The notes under the pieces are model-generated. The model saw nothing but the letters and a program-made list of their open reading frames with translations, did no database searches and had not been told where the DNA came from. A stretch of DNA of 64,000 nucleotides. Origin: Domibacillus antri (GTDB taxonomy: Bacteria; Bacillota; Bacilli; Bacillales; Domibacillaceae). The DNA is taken from the NCBI RefSeq assembly GCF_001936625.1, contig NZ_MSDU01000003.1:310001-374000 (forward strand). Reading direction: 5' to 3'. The position numbers were made by a program, and so were the translations under genes. The stretch's first letter is position 1. Each line of letters begins with the position of its first letter. This document shows positions 53,799 to 62,626 of the stretch, in pieces.

Positions 53799-55742
53799 AT
53801 GAAAAAATGGATCAAGTGGATCGGTGCTATTATAGTTCTGCTTATCGGCGCAGCAGCGTTGCTTTTATATGCACTGTACAGCGCCGGACCGCCGGACACA
53901 ACCGTATCCCGCTCGACCATTTTTTATGCGGCTGACGGAACGAAAACAGCGGAAACACATGCCGGCGAAAAGCGTTACTGGGTAAAGCTCGACCATATTT
54001 CTCCCCATGTAACGGATGCGGTTATCGCGATTGAGGACAAAAAGTTTTACCGCCATGCCGGTTTTGATCTTAAGCGGATTGCCGGTGCAGCCATTGCCGA
54101 TGTGAAAGCGATGGCGAAAGTGCAGGGAGCGAGCACGATTACCCAGCAATATGCGCGGAATGTCTTTTTAACGAATGATAAAACCTGGCAGCGAAAATTA
54201 AAAGAAGCGTGGTATGCGGCGCGGCTCGAACTTTTTTATACGAAAGATGAAATTTTAGAGGGATATTTAAATACGGTTTATTTTGGGCATGGCGCCTACG
54301 GAATTGAAGCTGCATCCCGCTTTTATTTTAATAAATCAGCAGACGCCTTAACCCTTTCAGAAGCAGCTCTTTTAGCCGGTATACCGAAAGGCCCTTCCAT
54401 TTATTCACCTCTTGCTTCACGTGAAAAATCGGAAGAGCGGCGCCGGCTTATTTTGTCGGAAATGGATTTGCCGGCGAATGATTATAAGGAAGCGGACGCA
54501 GACATTCCTGACATTACCGGTTCCTATGCTGAAAATAAAATAAAAGCGCCTTACTTTATTGATGCGGTGCGGGCGGAACTTGAATCACTCGGGTTTCGCG
54601 AGCAGAGCGGGCTAAAAGTATATACAACGCTGAATCCGGAACATCAAAAGGCGGCGGACGCAGCCATTGCCAACGGGATTGCTCCGAACGCCGGCATCGA
54701 AGCCGCTCTCGTATCCATTGATCCGTCCAATCATTTTGTTACCGCATTAACCGGCGGACGCGATTACAGTGTCAGTCCCTTTAACCGTGCCGTTCAGGCA
54801 ATCCGCCAGCCTGGATCGCTTATGAAGCCGTTTTTGTATTACGCGGCACTTGAAAACGGCTTTACACCGGTGACGATGCGGAAAAGTGAACCGACAACAT
54901 TCAACGACACGTACACACCGAAAAATTTCAACAGCCAGTACGCGGAACGCAATGTAACGATGGCCGAAGCGCTCGCCGTATCAGATAATATTTATGCCGT
55001 GAAAACAAATATGCTGCTTGGACCGGAGACGCTCGCACAAACCGCGAAACAGTTTGGGGTGACCTCAAAGCTTGAGGCTGTTCCGTCTCTCGCACTCGGA
55101 ACGTCCGGTGTTTCCGTTCTGGAAGTGGCAAATGCATATAAGGTTATTTCAGCAGGCGGTCTGTATGCGAAGCCGGTATTCATTACAAAAGTGGAAAGTT
55201 CGGATGGAGCAGTGCTGTATCGATATAAGGAGCGGACGGAGCAGCGATTTGATGAGAAAAAAATCGCTGTATTGACACACATGATGATGGGGATGTTCGA
55301 CGGATCGATGAGCGACTATGCGACGCCTACGGGGGCATCCATGTCTAATAAGTTATCGCGGACATATGCAGGGAAATCAGGTTCAACACCCTTTGATTAC
55401 TGGATGGCCGGCTTCAGTCCATCCGCTGTATCCGTTGTATGGACCGGCTATGATGATGGATCAGAAATTACCAAAACAGAAGACCGGTCACGGGCGAAAG
55501 TCATTTGGGCGGACTACATGGAAACCATCCATAAAGGAAAAAAACCGACCTTTTTTGAGCAGCCCGATGGTGTGACAGCGGCGGCCATCGATTTAAAAAG
55601 CGGCAAGCTTGCATCCAGTGACTGTCCGGACGGGCATACCATTCTCTTTGAAAAAGGGACAGAACCGGTTGAATCCTGTCCTCCAGCGGCCGATCAAGAA
55701 GAGGATATCGTCTTTCCGGAACTTCCCGATTGGTTTCGATGA
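53799..55742 (+). CDS. pbpG: Class A penicillin-binding protein PbpG (PBP2d-like)
   Basis: A bifunctional peptidoglycan synthase of 647 residues. Order: short cytoplasmic tail, membrane anchor (about 7-28), transglycosylase domain (AIEDKKFYRHAGFDLKRIAG, with catalytic Glu, and GASTITQQYARN), and transpeptidase domain with active-site Ser in QPGSLMKPF, SDN in AVSDNIYAV and KSG in AGKSGSTPFD. In B. subtilis pbpG sits beside speE and is forespore-expressed under sigma-F/sigma-G; I did not find an equally clear promoter here. The alternative label is a general class A PBP, but context supports PbpG. Confidence 0.9.
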   Translation: MKKWIKWIGAIIVLLIGAAALLLYALYSAGPPDTTVSRSTIFYAADGTKTAETHAGEKRYWVKLDHISPHVTDAVIAIEDKKFYRHAGFDLKRIAGAAIADVKAMAKVQGASTITQQYARNVFLTNDKTWQRKLKEAWYAARLELFYTKDEILEGYLNTVYFGHGAYGIEAASRFYFNKSADALTLSEAALLAGIPKGPSIYSPLASREKSEERRRLILSEMDLPANDYKEADADIPDITGSYAENKIKAPYFIDAVRAELESLGFREQSGLKVYTTLNPEHQKAADAAIANGIAPNAGIEAALVSIDPSNHFVTALTGGRDYSVSPFNRAVQAIRQPGSLMKPFLYYAALENGFTPVTMRKSEPTTFNDTYTPKNFNSQYAERNVTMAEALAVSDNIYAVKTNMLLGPETLAQTAKQFGVTSKLEAVPSLALGTSGVSVLEVANAYKVISAGGLYAKPVFITKVESSDGAVLYRYKERTEQRFDEKKIAVLTHMMMGMFDGSMSDYATPTGASMSNKLSRTYAGKSGSTPFDYWMAGFSPSAVSVVWTGYDDGSEITKTEDRSRAKVIWADYMETIHKGKKPTFFEQPDGVTAAAIDLKSGKLASSDCPDGHTILFEKGTEPVESCPPAADQEEDIVFPELPDWFR

Positions 55743-55785
55743 CATGCAAAAGCCCGGGGGTGCTGTCCCCGGGCTTTTGCATGTC
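55741..55785. terminator. Perfect 19-bp inverted repeat after pbpG
   Basis: Arms of 19 bp (GACATGCAAAAGCCCGGGG and its complement) with a 7-nt loop begin at the pbpG stop. The T-run is inside the stem, so it may act as a bidirectional terminator or an RNA-stabilising end. Confidence 0.75.
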
Positions 55786-55898
55786 CTAGCTTATGCATTT
55801 TATGCATTACTTTCAGTTTACTTTTTTTCATGAAGTCCGGCAACAGAAGAAAACCGAAATCCGAAACGTTCACTTTTCCGACACATTCTTACCCGAAT

Positions 55899-56405
55899 TT
55901 ATCCGGCCGTTAAACCGTCTTTCAGCTCATCGGATGACCGTTCCCACATTTCTTTGTTATGCGCCACAAGAAAATCACGCAATATTTTTTTTGAAGGATC
56001 GTCCATATGTGACACAATAATATGTCTCTTCAATGATTTGTCCATCCGGTTTACATGCTCCGGCAGCGACTTATAACCGCGGCGGATGTCGCGGTTGACG
56101 GTCATTTCACACGCTGTTACCCCCGCGTAATATGGTCCTGATTCGTTCCGGTCCACCGTTACCCAGACGAGCCAGTACGGTTTCGCTCCTGCTGCCTCGT
56201 CTTTATTCGGCAAAAATTTAATCCCTTTTTCTATGGCACTGCGCGCATGCATCGCGCCGATGTCAATGTGAGCCGATCCGTCTTCCACGTCGACGATAAC
56301 CGGTGACACGTTCTCTAAACTGAGCGCACCTTTTCCAAATCCTTTATGACCATCTGTCGGATCATTTTTAATAATATTGAAGCCGACTTTCTTTTTTTGT
56401 TCCAT
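55899..56405 (-). CDS. ywhD: YwhD family protein
   Basis: The 168-residue product matches the YwhD family, which has no known role. It starts with a basic patch (MEQKKKVGFNIIKND), has a conserved middle PYWLVWVTVDRNESGPYYAG and ends in a charged helix. No membrane segment or enzyme motif is evident. It lies 22 nt after ywhC, as in B. subtilis, so the two are probably co-transcribed. Confidence 0.85.
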   Translation of the reverse strand: MEQKKKVGFNIIKNDPTDGHKGFGKGALSLENVSPVIVDVEDGSAHIDIGAMHARSAIEKGIKFLPNKDEAAGAKPYWLVWVTVDRNESGPYYAGVTACEMTVNRDIRRGYKSLPEHVNRMDKSLKRHIIVSHMDDPSKKILRDFLVAHNKEMWERSSDELKDGLTAG

Positions 56406-56427
56406 TCACTGATCCTCCTCTATTTTA

Positions 56428-57093
56428 TTAAAATATACTGAAAATCGATTGAAAACCGGCCCTGACAGCACCGGTCATAACAGATAAAAATGGATGTATA
56501 GTGTAATTTCCAAGCGGCGTAATGACTAAAACTAAAAACAGCAGCACCCCGTACTGTTCATATTGTGTCATTTTCACGCGCGCTTGCGGCGGTGCCAGAT
56601 CCTCTATAATGCGGTAGCCATCAAGCGGCGGAAATGGGAGCAAGTTAAATACAAACAGCAATACATTCAGCCACACCATCATGTTCAACAGCTGGACAGC
56701 GAACGGCGGCGCACTGCCGATCATAAAAAATAAAATCCCGAACGCGATAAATGCGATGATAAAGTTGCTGAGCGGACCGGCCAGCGAAACAAGTACGCCG
56801 GCAAGCTTCGGATTTGCAAAATTCCGCCTGTTCACCGGCACAGGACGTGCCCATCCAAATCCTGCCAAAAGAATGAATATCGTGCCGATCGGATCAAGAT
56901 GCTGAATGGGATTGAGTGTCAATCTGCCTTGTTCTTTCGCCGTATCATCGCCCAGTTTATATGCTGTATACGCATGCGCAAATTCATGCACTGTAAAAGC
57001 GACAAGCAGGGAAATAATCACAAACGGCATTTGTTCAAGTGGAAAGGCTAAAAAGTTTAATGAGAAATTTTCCAAAAAGCCATTCTCCTTCAT
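56428..57093 (-). CDS. ywhC: Site-2 protease family (M50) membrane metalloprotease YwhC
   Basis: A 221-residue intramembrane protease-like protein of the M50 family. The zinc motif HEFAHAYTAYKLGD is in the first membrane segment and the second conserved motif is NLLPFPPLDGYRI, so the fold and active site look intact. Several hydrophobic helices follow. Its substrate is unknown; SpoIVFB is a distant relative, but ywhC has no proven sporulation role. It starts ahead of ywhD. Confidence 0.88.
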   Translation of the reverse strand: MKENGFLENFSLNFLAFPLEQMPFVIISLLVAFTVHEFAHAYTAYKLGDDTAKEQGRLTLNPIQHLDPIGTIFILLAGFGWARPVPVNRRNFANPKLAGVLVSLAGPLSNFIIAFIAFGILFFMIGSAPPFAVQLLNMMVWLNVLLFVFNLLPFPPLDGYRIIEDLAPPQARVKMTQYEQYGVLLFLVLVITPLGNYTIHPFLSVMTGAVRAGFQSIFSIF

Positions 57094-57159
57094 TTTTAAT
57101 AGTCGTTTTCATAATTATGTAACAAGTTGAAAAAGATCAAATCTATGATGCACACAATG

Positions 57160-58467
57160 TCATTTACGGTAAATTTCTAAGATGTTTCTAATTTTCCGTT
57201 TCAAGGTCCGGTTTGATGATTCATCCCTCAGCACATCTACCGGAAAATACAGTTTATGATCCGTACGCCGTTTTCCGGAAATCGCATCAACAATTTCAGA
57301 ACGTCTGGATAACTCCTGCAGCGTCTCGTTTTTCATTAATAAATAGATCGGCTGCCGCTCGGACTCGATACCCGGCCGGTAAAAGTCATATGGCAAATCG
57401 GATGATGAATCATGAACGAGATAATAGTCCGGGTCTATCCCCGCTTTGCGGAACAATTCTTCCAACTCTGCATACTTCTGCTTCTCTTCCGCAGGATCAA
57501 ATTCTACATATTTGAATAAATTCCGATCCATAAACCGGCTGCATAAATCACGCAAAATGGCATCCTCTTCATCTTGCCACACTTGAAAATAATACATGAC
57601 AACCGATTCATCGAGCTTCAAGTAGTCTGAAAGGGTACAGTTTCCTTTAAAAAGGGAATGGAAGTGAACCGGATGATGCGCAAACGTATAGCCTTCTTCA
57701 TACAGCACTTTTGCACGGTGCAGCGTTTTAGACAAAAGCACTTCAGCGCTGCGCGTCACCGGATGAAAATAAACTTGCCAGTACATTTGATAGCGGCTCA
57801 TAATGTAATCCTCGACCGCATGCATCCCGCTCTGCTTAAATACAGCCTGCTCCTCGCGCGGCCGGATAACCCGCAGGATGCGCTCCATATCAAAATGACC
57901 ATAGCTGACACCGGTAAAATAGGCATCCCGCTGTAAATAATCCATCCGATCCGCATCTATCTGGCTTGATATTAAGCTGACAACGAGTTTATTTTTATAG
58001 GTTTTATTAATAACAGCCGCCACTTTTTCCGGAAAATCAGCACCCACTTTTAACAATACACGATGAATCTCCGTATCTCCGAGTACAATGCGTTCCGTAT
58101 AGATCTCGTGATCCAATCCAAATACCTTTTCAAACGAATGGGAGAATGGACCGTGGCCGACATCGTGCAGTAGCGCCGCGCACAAGCTTAAGAGACGTTC
58201 ATCTGAATTCCACTCCGGCCGGCCGCGAAACACATCATCAACTATACGGCGTACAATTTCATACACGCCAAGGGAGTGATTAAAGCGGCTGTGCTCTGCC
58301 CCGTGAAACGTAAAATACGTCGTTCCGAGCTGGCGGATCCGGCGCAGCCGTTGAAACTCTTTCGTGCCGATTAAATCCCAGATAACCGCATCACGCACAT
58401 GCACATACCGGTGAACCGGATCTTTGAACACTTTTTCTTCCTTCAACTTCTGCTTCGCGTAGCTCAT
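57160..58467 (-). CDS. ywfO: HD-domain phosphohydrolase YwfO
   Basis: A 435-residue HD-superfamily protein. The metal-binding His and Asp residues appear in SRFNHSLGVYEI and LLHDVGHGPFSHSFE, with a later helix-rich region (QIDADRMDYLQRDAYFTG), typical of dGTPase-related HD proteins. The B. subtilis relative is YwfO; a nucleotide or nucleic-acid substrate is inferred only from the superfamily. It sits between ywhC and the DUF1450 gene. Confidence 0.87.
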   Translation of the reverse strand: MSYAKQKLKEEKVFKDPVHRYVHVRDAVIWDLIGTKEFQRLRRIRQLGTTYFTFHGAEHSRFNHSLGVYEIVRRIVDDVFRGRPEWNSDERLLSLCAALLHDVGHGPFSHSFEKVFGLDHEIYTERIVLGDTEIHRVLLKVGADFPEKVAAVINKTYKNKLVVSLISSQIDADRMDYLQRDAYFTGVSYGHFDMERILRVIRPREEQAVFKQSGMHAVEDYIMSRYQMYWQVYFHPVTRSAEVLLSKTLHRAKVLYEEGYTFAHHPVHFHSLFKGNCTLSDYLKLDESVVMYYFQVWQDEEDAILRDLCSRFMDRNLFKYVEFDPAEEKQKYAELEELFRKAGIDPDYYLVHDSSSDLPYDFYRPGIESERQPIYLLMKNETLQELSRRSEIVDAISGKRRTDHKLYFPVDVLRDESSNRTLKRKIRNILEIYRK

Positions 58468-58567
58468 GACCTACCTCCCGCCAGTCCTTATTTTTGTCCA
58501 TTATAACGGAAAAACATATCTTTATGGGAAAATTCGCACTCCAATGCGCATATACTGTTTCATAATA

Positions 58568-58600
58568 TAAAAAATCACCTGTTCCAAAAGAAAAGGTGAT
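58568..58600 (-). terminator. Terminator of the DUF1450 gene
   Basis: Stem ATCACCT/AGGTGAT with a six-T tail on the minus strand, just after the stop. Confidence 0.8.
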
Positions 58601-58605
58601 GGTGT

Positions 58606-58830
58606 TTATAATTTTAATTTTTTAACGATTTTTTCCATAAGCTCGTCTTCTGTGAGCGCGGCAACCGGTCGATTGTTCACAAAAGCAAATGTCTTTTTAC
58701 GGCCTGGCCCGCAGTATGATTGACATTTAATATCAATTATTGCTTCCGGGTCAAGTTTTTCGAGCTTTGGAATCAATGTTTTAAGTTCAACTGCCTGACA
58801 ATCATCGCAAACGCGAAATTCATTTGCCAT
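58606..58830 (-). CDS. DUF1450 family small protein (YuzB-related)
   Basis: This 74-residue protein belongs to the DUF1450 family, whose members have a thioredoxin-like or iron-sulfur-like look but no known function. Cysteines occur as CDDCQ near the N-terminus and [11 protein letters not shown] in the middle, the latter being the family hallmark. The start is MANEFRVC with AAAGGAATG upstream. It is flanked by a terminator downstream and a GC-rich structured element upstream. Confidence 0.78.
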   Translation of the reverse strand: MANEFRVCDDCQAVELKTLIPKLEKLDPEAIIDIKCQSYCGPGRKKTFAFVNNRPVAALTEDELMEKIVKKLKL

Positions 58831-58867
58831 TTAAAACATTCCTTTCCATCAATATAAATCAAAGGCG

Positions 58868-58927
58868 AAGAGCCCGGCATCAGCCGCCACGCCTTTGCGG
58901 CCCGCATCGTGCAGGCTTCATCACGGT
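58868..58927. repeat. GC-rich structured element upstream of the DUF1450 gene and rsfA
   Basis: The stretch is far more GC-rich than its AT-rich surroundings and contains GGCGAAGAGCCCGGC, CCGCCACGCC, GCGGCCCGC and similar blocks that pair (AAAGGCG with CGCCTTT around an inner GGC/GCC). Parts resemble the atpE-atpF repeat by eye (CGCC(A/G)CG(C/T)C(C/T)T...GCGGC, then GCATCGTG). It could be a terminator-like hairpin or a diverged repeat copy. Confidence 0.4.
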
Positions 58928-58982
58928 ATTTTACATGGAAAAAAAGGTGTTTGCAAGCTTTCTAATCTTCTTTGTACAGCCT

Positions 58983-59012
58983 GTATAAAATAAGTCTTCT
59001 CTGGCAATCCTT
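58983..59012 (+). promoter_or_regulatory. Candidate sigma-F promoter of rsfA
   Basis: GTATA, 15-nt spacer, GGCAATCCTT, which fits GGNNANANTN with one mismatch. It lies about 35 nt upstream of rsfA. rsfA is expressed in the forespore in B. subtilis, which fits. Confidence 0.6.
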
Positions 59013-59049
59013 TTTTTAAAGACTATTCCATAAAGGAGAGATCATCCAA

Positions 59050-59592
59050 ATGAAAATTCGTCAAGATGCCTGGTCCGAAGAAAATGATTTGCTGCTCGCG
59101 GAAACGGTTCTCCGTCACGTACGTGAAGGGAGCACGCAGCTGAATGCTTTTGAAGAAGTCGGAGATGTGCTGAACCGGACATCAGCTGCATGCGGCTTTC
59201 GCTGGAATGCGGTCGTCCGCCAGCAATATGAAAAAGCACTCAGTCTTGCAAAAAAACAGCGGAAGCAGCGAAGCCGGGCACTCGAGAAAAAAGTGCTGTA
59301 CACACCGCAGACAGACGGTATCACGATGGCCGACGTGATCGGCTATTTGCAAAGCTTAGAGTCCATCGACATGTTAAAAGCGGAAAACAATAGACTCCGC
59401 GAGGAAAACGAAAAACTGCAGCATAAACTGCAAAAAATAGAGCAATCATCCGAAACAATGCAGGAAGACTATGAAACATTAATGAAGATTATGAACCGTG
59501 CCAGAAAGTTTGTTGCTCTTGACGATGAAGATCCCGCTGCCGTCACATTCAAAATGGAGCGAAACGGCAATTTAGAAAAAATGGCTGAATGA
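59050..59592 (+). CDS. rsfA: Prespore-specific transcription regulator RsfA
   Basis: RsfA tunes sigma-F-dependent transcription in the forespore. The 180-residue protein has an N-terminal Myb/SANT-like DNA-binding region (about residues 6-60; [20 protein letters not shown] and [20 protein letters not shown]), a basic linker and a C-terminal coiled coil (about 118-150; [20 protein letters not shown]). It is convergent with lipL (1-nt gap), as ywfN/ywfL are in B. subtilis. A sigma-F promoter match lies upstream. Confidence 0.9.
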   Translation: MKIRQDAWSEENDLLLAETVLRHVREGSTQLNAFEEVGDVLNRTSAACGFRWNAVVRQQYEKALSLAKKQRKQRSRALEKKVLYTPQTDGITMADVIGYLQSLESIDMLKAENNRLREENEKLQHKLQKIEQSSETMQEDYETLMKIMNRARKFVALDDEDPAAVTFKMERNGNLEKMAE

Positions 59593-59593
59593 A

Positions 59594-60424
59594 CTACTTA
59601 AACGCTTTTTCATTACGCTCGATCATGCGGACCAAATACCCGTCAAACGCGGCTGCTTCAAACGACGACATGGCGCCTCCTTCGAGCGGCCCGCCGATTT
59701 CTTTCAGCGATTGTAAAAAACGGACAATGACATCCTGTATGGTCAAATTTATCCCGATTAATTCAGCGAGCGATGCCATCACATCCGGCTGAATATCGGG
59801 ATAGATCCATTTCGTCTCTTCTCCCTTTTTCGCCGCTTCATAAAAATCCCGAATTGGCTCAGCGCGATCGGACCCGCTGCCGTTTACGCATAAATAAATT
59901 TGGACTGCGACCCCTTTTCGGAGACGGCGCTGCGAAATACCGGCAAATTTTTTTCCGCCAATGCTCAAATCATAGCTCCCCGGGCAGTACGATCCAACAA
60001 TTTCATATGCATCAATCGTTACGCCGGGAAACATCCGGCGGATAAGTGCGTACATCGCTTCATAGCCGCGGTCAATGTCGATGCCTTTTTCCGTATCCGG
60101 CATAATCAGTGACAAATTCAGCACGCCTTCATCGAGCATGACCGCGAGACCGCCTGAATTGCGGACAATGACACGAAAGCCCGCGTCTTCCAGTACTTGA
60201 ACCCCTTCTTTTAAAAATGGAAGCTTTGTATCCTGAATGCCGAGAACGACGGTATCGTGATGTACCCACGCCCGGGCCGTAGCTGGGCTTTCCCCGGCGC
60301 CGACTGCCGTCGTGATGGCATCATCGGCCGCAAATGAATGAATGGGGTTGAATCCCGGTCCGTAAGCGGAGTGATCGATGAAGCGCCAGACCGGACGGCG
60401 AAGTAATTCTTGTGATTGATCCAT
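59594..60424 (-). CDS. lipL: Octanoyl-[GcvH]:protein N-octanoyltransferase LipL
   Basis: LipL moves octanoyl from GcvH to the lipoyl domains of E2 subunits in the Bacillus lipoate relay. The 276-residue BPL/LplA-fold protein has the acyl-binding RNSGGLAVMLDEGVLNLSLI, the nucleophilic Cys in VGSYCPGSYDLSIGGKKFAG with its paired Lys, and a C-terminal helix bundle. It thereby serves lipoylated complexes such as the E2 in this window. It is divergent from hemQ and convergent with rsfA. Confidence 0.92.
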   Translation of the reverse strand: MDQSQELLRRPVWRFIDHSAYGPGFNPIHSFAADDAITTAVGAGESPATARAWVHHDTVVLGIQDTKLPFLKEGVQVLEDAGFRVIVRNSGGLAVMLDEGVLNLSLIMPDTEKGIDIDRGYEAMYALIRRMFPGVTIDAYEIVGSYCPGSYDLSIGGKKFAGISQRRLRKGVAVQIYLCVNGSGSDRAEPIRDFYEAAKKGEETKWIYPDIQPDVMASLAELIGINLTIQDVIVRFLQSLKEIGGPLEGGAMSSFEAAAFDGYLVRMIERNEKAFK

Positions 60425-60535
60425 TAAGCTTCTCCTTCACAAATTGTTCTCTTTTACTGTAGCGCTATGACAGGATCAGTTCAAGTGTTTTATGGTATAG
60501 TGTGAATGAGACTACATTACATAGGAGTGAAGAAC

Positions 60536-61282
60536 ATGAGTGAAGCAGCAAAAACGCTAGAAGGCTGGTATTGCCTTCATGATTTCCGGTCGATTGATTG
60601 GACAACATGGAAGATGCTGTCAAGTGATGCGCGTGAAGGAGCCATCAGCGAGTTCCGCAAGTTTCTGGAAAAATTGGATGCGGTGCAGGATGTAAGAGCG
60701 GGCAGCCATTCGTTTTATAGTATTGTCGGTCAAAAAGCTGATTTTATGCTGATGATTTTACGCCCAACGATGGAAGAATTAAACGTCATTGAAAATGAAT
60801 TTAACAAGCTGAAAATCGCTGAATTTACCATTCCAGCCTACTCATACGTATCTGTTGTGGAATTGAGCAACTATCTTTCTTCCGATGAAGATCCATACCA
60901 AAATCCGCAAATTCGTGCGCGGTTGTATCCGGAGCTTCCAAAAACACAGTATGTCTGCTTCTATCCAATGGACAAACGCCGTCAAGGTGACGATAACTGG
61001 TATATGCTTCCGATGAAAGACCGCGGCAATTTAATGCGAAGCCATGGCATGATCGGCCGCCAATATGCCGGTCTCGTGAAGCAAATTATTACCGGTTCTG
61101 TCGGTTTCGACGACTACGAATGGGGAGTCACGCTCTATGCAGATGACGTGCTTCAGTTTAAAAAGCTGATTTACGAAATGCGGTTTGACGAAGTAAGCGC
61201 ACGCTACGGCGAATTCGGTTCATTTTTCGTCGGAAACTTGCTGACAGATGAGAAATTTGCCCAAATGATGCATGTGAACTAA
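60536..61282 (+). CDS. hemQ: Coproheme decarboxylase HemQ
   Basis: HemQ (ChdC) turns Fe-coproporphyrin III into heme b in the Gram-positive coproporphyrin pathway. The 248-residue protein has the ferredoxin-like repeats of the chlorite-dismutase family; catalytic Tyr143 and Lys147 lie in [10 protein letters not shown], and the heme-ligand His170 in [10 protein letters not shown]. The start is [10 protein letters not shown] behind AGGAGTGA. An extended -10 (TGGTATAGT) lies about 35 nt upstream and a terminator follows, so it is a single-gene unit. Confidence 0.95.
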   Translation: MSEAAKTLEGWYCLHDFRSIDWTTWKMLSSDAREGAISEFRKFLEKLDAVQDVRAGSHSFYSIVGQKADFMLMILRPTMEELNVIENEFNKLKIAEFTIPAYSYVSVVELSNYLSSDEDPYQNPQIRARLYPELPKTQYVCFYPMDKRRQGDDNWYMLPMKDRGNLMRSHGMIGRQYAGLVKQIITGSVGFDDYEWGVTLYADDVLQFKKLIYEMRFDEVSARYGEFGSFFVGNLLTDEKFAQMMHVN

Positions 61283-61293
61283 ACAAAGGCATC

Positions 61294-61322
61294 AGACCCC
61301 GTCCGAGGATGGGGTCTTTTTT
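61294..61322 (+). terminator. Terminator of hemQ
   Basis: Stem AGACCCC/GGGGTCT followed by six Ts on the plus strand. Confidence 0.92.
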
Positions 61323-61372
61323 GATTGCATCACACCATTTGCAGGCTATTGATAAAGAATCCCGCCGGCTGG

Positions 61373-61401
61373 TCACAAGTCACGGTGAATTTGCATACAT
61401 T
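61373..61401 (+). promoter_or_regulatory. Candidate sigma-E promoter of cwlJ-gerQ
   Basis: CATACATT at 61394-61401 fits the sigma-E -10 (CATACAHT) fully, with a weak -35 (TCACAAG) 14 nt upstream. It is about 18 nt from the cwlJ start. Mother-cell sigma-E control of cwlJ is known in B. subtilis. Confidence 0.5.
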
Positions 61402-61419
61402 GCAAAGGGAGGTGTTCAT

Positions 61420-61842
61420 GTGGCGGTTGTTGCTCATACGGAAGAAGATGTAAAGCTTCTCGCCCGTCTTATGCGGGCAGAAGCGGAAGGAGACGGCGCG
61501 CTTGGCATGCTGATGGTCGGCAATGTGGGCGTCAATCGAACACGTGCAGATTGTCTGGATTTTACCGCCATTCGCAATATCCGCGATATGGTCTTTCAAT
61601 CACCGGGCGGTTTTGAAGCGACTCAGAAGAGTTATTTTTATCAACGTGCACGCGAAAAAGATATAGACCTTGCCCGAAAAGTCATCCATGGCGGCCGGTA
61701 TCACCCCGCCTCAAACTCACTCTGGTTTTTTCGTCCGGAAGGAGACTGCCCGGCTCAATGGTTCGGCCAGTGGAACACAGGACGATACAAGTCACACTGT
61801 TTTTTCAGTCCGCTCCCATCTGATTGTCCACGAGTTTATTAA
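61420..61842 (+). CDS. cwlJ: Spore cortex-lytic enzyme CwlJ
   Basis: CwlJ degrades spore cortex peptidoglycan during germination in response to Ca-dipicolinate and sits in the coat, held by GerQ. The 140-residue SleB-fold protein has the conserved LLARLMRAEAEGDGALGMLMVG (catalytic Glu), GNVGVNRTRADCLDF and the Cys-containing EGDCPAQWFGQW. The start is GTG (MAVVAHTEEDV), 7 nt after GGAGG; the upstream 37 in-frame codons run back to the hemQ terminator and are not coding. It is followed by gerQ after 13 nt. Confidence 0.94.
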   Translation: MAVVAHTEEDVKLLARLMRAEAEGDGALGMLMVGNVGVNRTRADCLDFTAIRNIRDMVFQSPGGFEATQKSYFYQRAREKDIDLARKVIHGGRYHPASNSLWFFRPEGDCPAQWFGQWNTGRYKSHCFFSPLPSDCPRVY

Positions 61843-61855
61843 ATAAGGGGGAAAA

Positions 61856-62200
61856 ATGCAGATGAATCCTTATGGATATGGCTACATGGCAATGCCGTCG
61901 CAAGGACCAAGACCAGGCCAGGGACCAGGCGCTGCACCGGCTCAGCCCGTGGTGGAAGAATCTTATATCGAAAACATTTTTCGCCTCAACCGCGGCAAAA
62001 TGACCACTTTGTACACGACGTTTGAAAATAATAAAGAATGGAACGCCAAAGTTTTTCGGGGCCGTATAGAATCAGCGGGCCGTGATCATTTAATATTAAG
62101 CGATCCGTCTACGGGCCGGCGTTACTTAATCCCTCTACTTTATCTTGATTACGCCACGTTTGAAGGCGAAATCGCCTATGAATATCCTTACAGAGGCTGA
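61856..62200 (+). CDS. gerQ: Spore coat protein GerQ
   Basis: GerQ is a coat protein needed for CwlJ location and function, cross-linked by transglutaminase during maturation. The 114-residue protein has a Gly/Pro/Gln/Met-rich, Tyr-containing N-terminus (YGYGYMAMPSQGPRPGQ) and the conserved core FRLNRGKMTTLYTTFENNKEW, VFRGRIESAGRDHLILSDPS. The ATG at the start is used; a second ATG two codons later has a slightly longer spacing. It follows cwlJ, as in B. subtilis (ywdL). Confidence 0.93.
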   Translation: MQMNPYGYGYMAMPSQGPRPGQGPGAAPAQPVVEESYIENIFRLNRGKMTTLYTTFENNKEWNAKVFRGRIESAGRDHLILSDPSTGRRYLIPLLYLDYATFEGEIAYEYPYRG

Positions 62201-62206
62201 AAACAT

Positions 62207-62239
62207 AACAGGTGATCCCGGCAGACGGGATCACCTGTT
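62207..62239. terminator. Terminator of cwlJ-gerQ and ywdK
   Basis: Perfect 14-bp stem AACAGGTGATCCCG/CGGGATCACCTGTT with a 5-nt loop between convergent gerQ and ywdK. Confidence 0.92.
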
Positions 62240-62242
62240 TAA

Positions 62243-62614
62243 TTACATATTTTTTACTGCCGCAGCAATGACCAGCACCCATGCAGCTAAAAAAGCCAAT
62301 CCGCCGAGCGGTGTAATGGCGCCCAGTTTGCTGATTGCTGTCACAGCGAGAACGAATAAACTGCCCGAGAATAGGATGATCCCCGCAAGCATAAGCCAGC
62401 CGGACCAGTTCAGCAGCGAACTGCCCGGAAACTGCCCCATTAACAAGCCGACAATCATCAAGCCAATCGCGTGAAACATTTGATACTGAACGGCTGTTTT
62501 CCATATCTCCAAATACTTTGGCTCGACTTTTCCTTCAAGACCGTGTGCGCCAAATGCGCCGAGTGCGACAGCTAAAAAGGCATTTACCGCCCCTAAAATC
62601 ATAAATAATTTCAT
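62243..62614 (-). CDS. ywdK: DUF423 family membrane protein YwdK
   Basis: A 123-residue membrane protein with four hydrophobic helices and a family signature ALGAFGAHGLE near residue 18 and QMFHAIGLMIVGLLMG. DUF423/YgdD proteins have no known function. It is the last gene of a minus-strand unit ung-small protein-ywdI-ywdK, 12 nt after ywdI. Confidence 0.88.
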   Translation of the reverse strand: MKLFMILGAVNAFLAVALGAFGAHGLEGKVEPKYLEIWKTAVQYQMFHAIGLMIVGLLMGQFPGSSLLNWSGWLMLAGIILFSGSLFVLAVTAISKLGAITPLGGLAFLAAWVLVIAAAVKNM

Positions 62615-62626
62615 GCTTCTTCTCCT

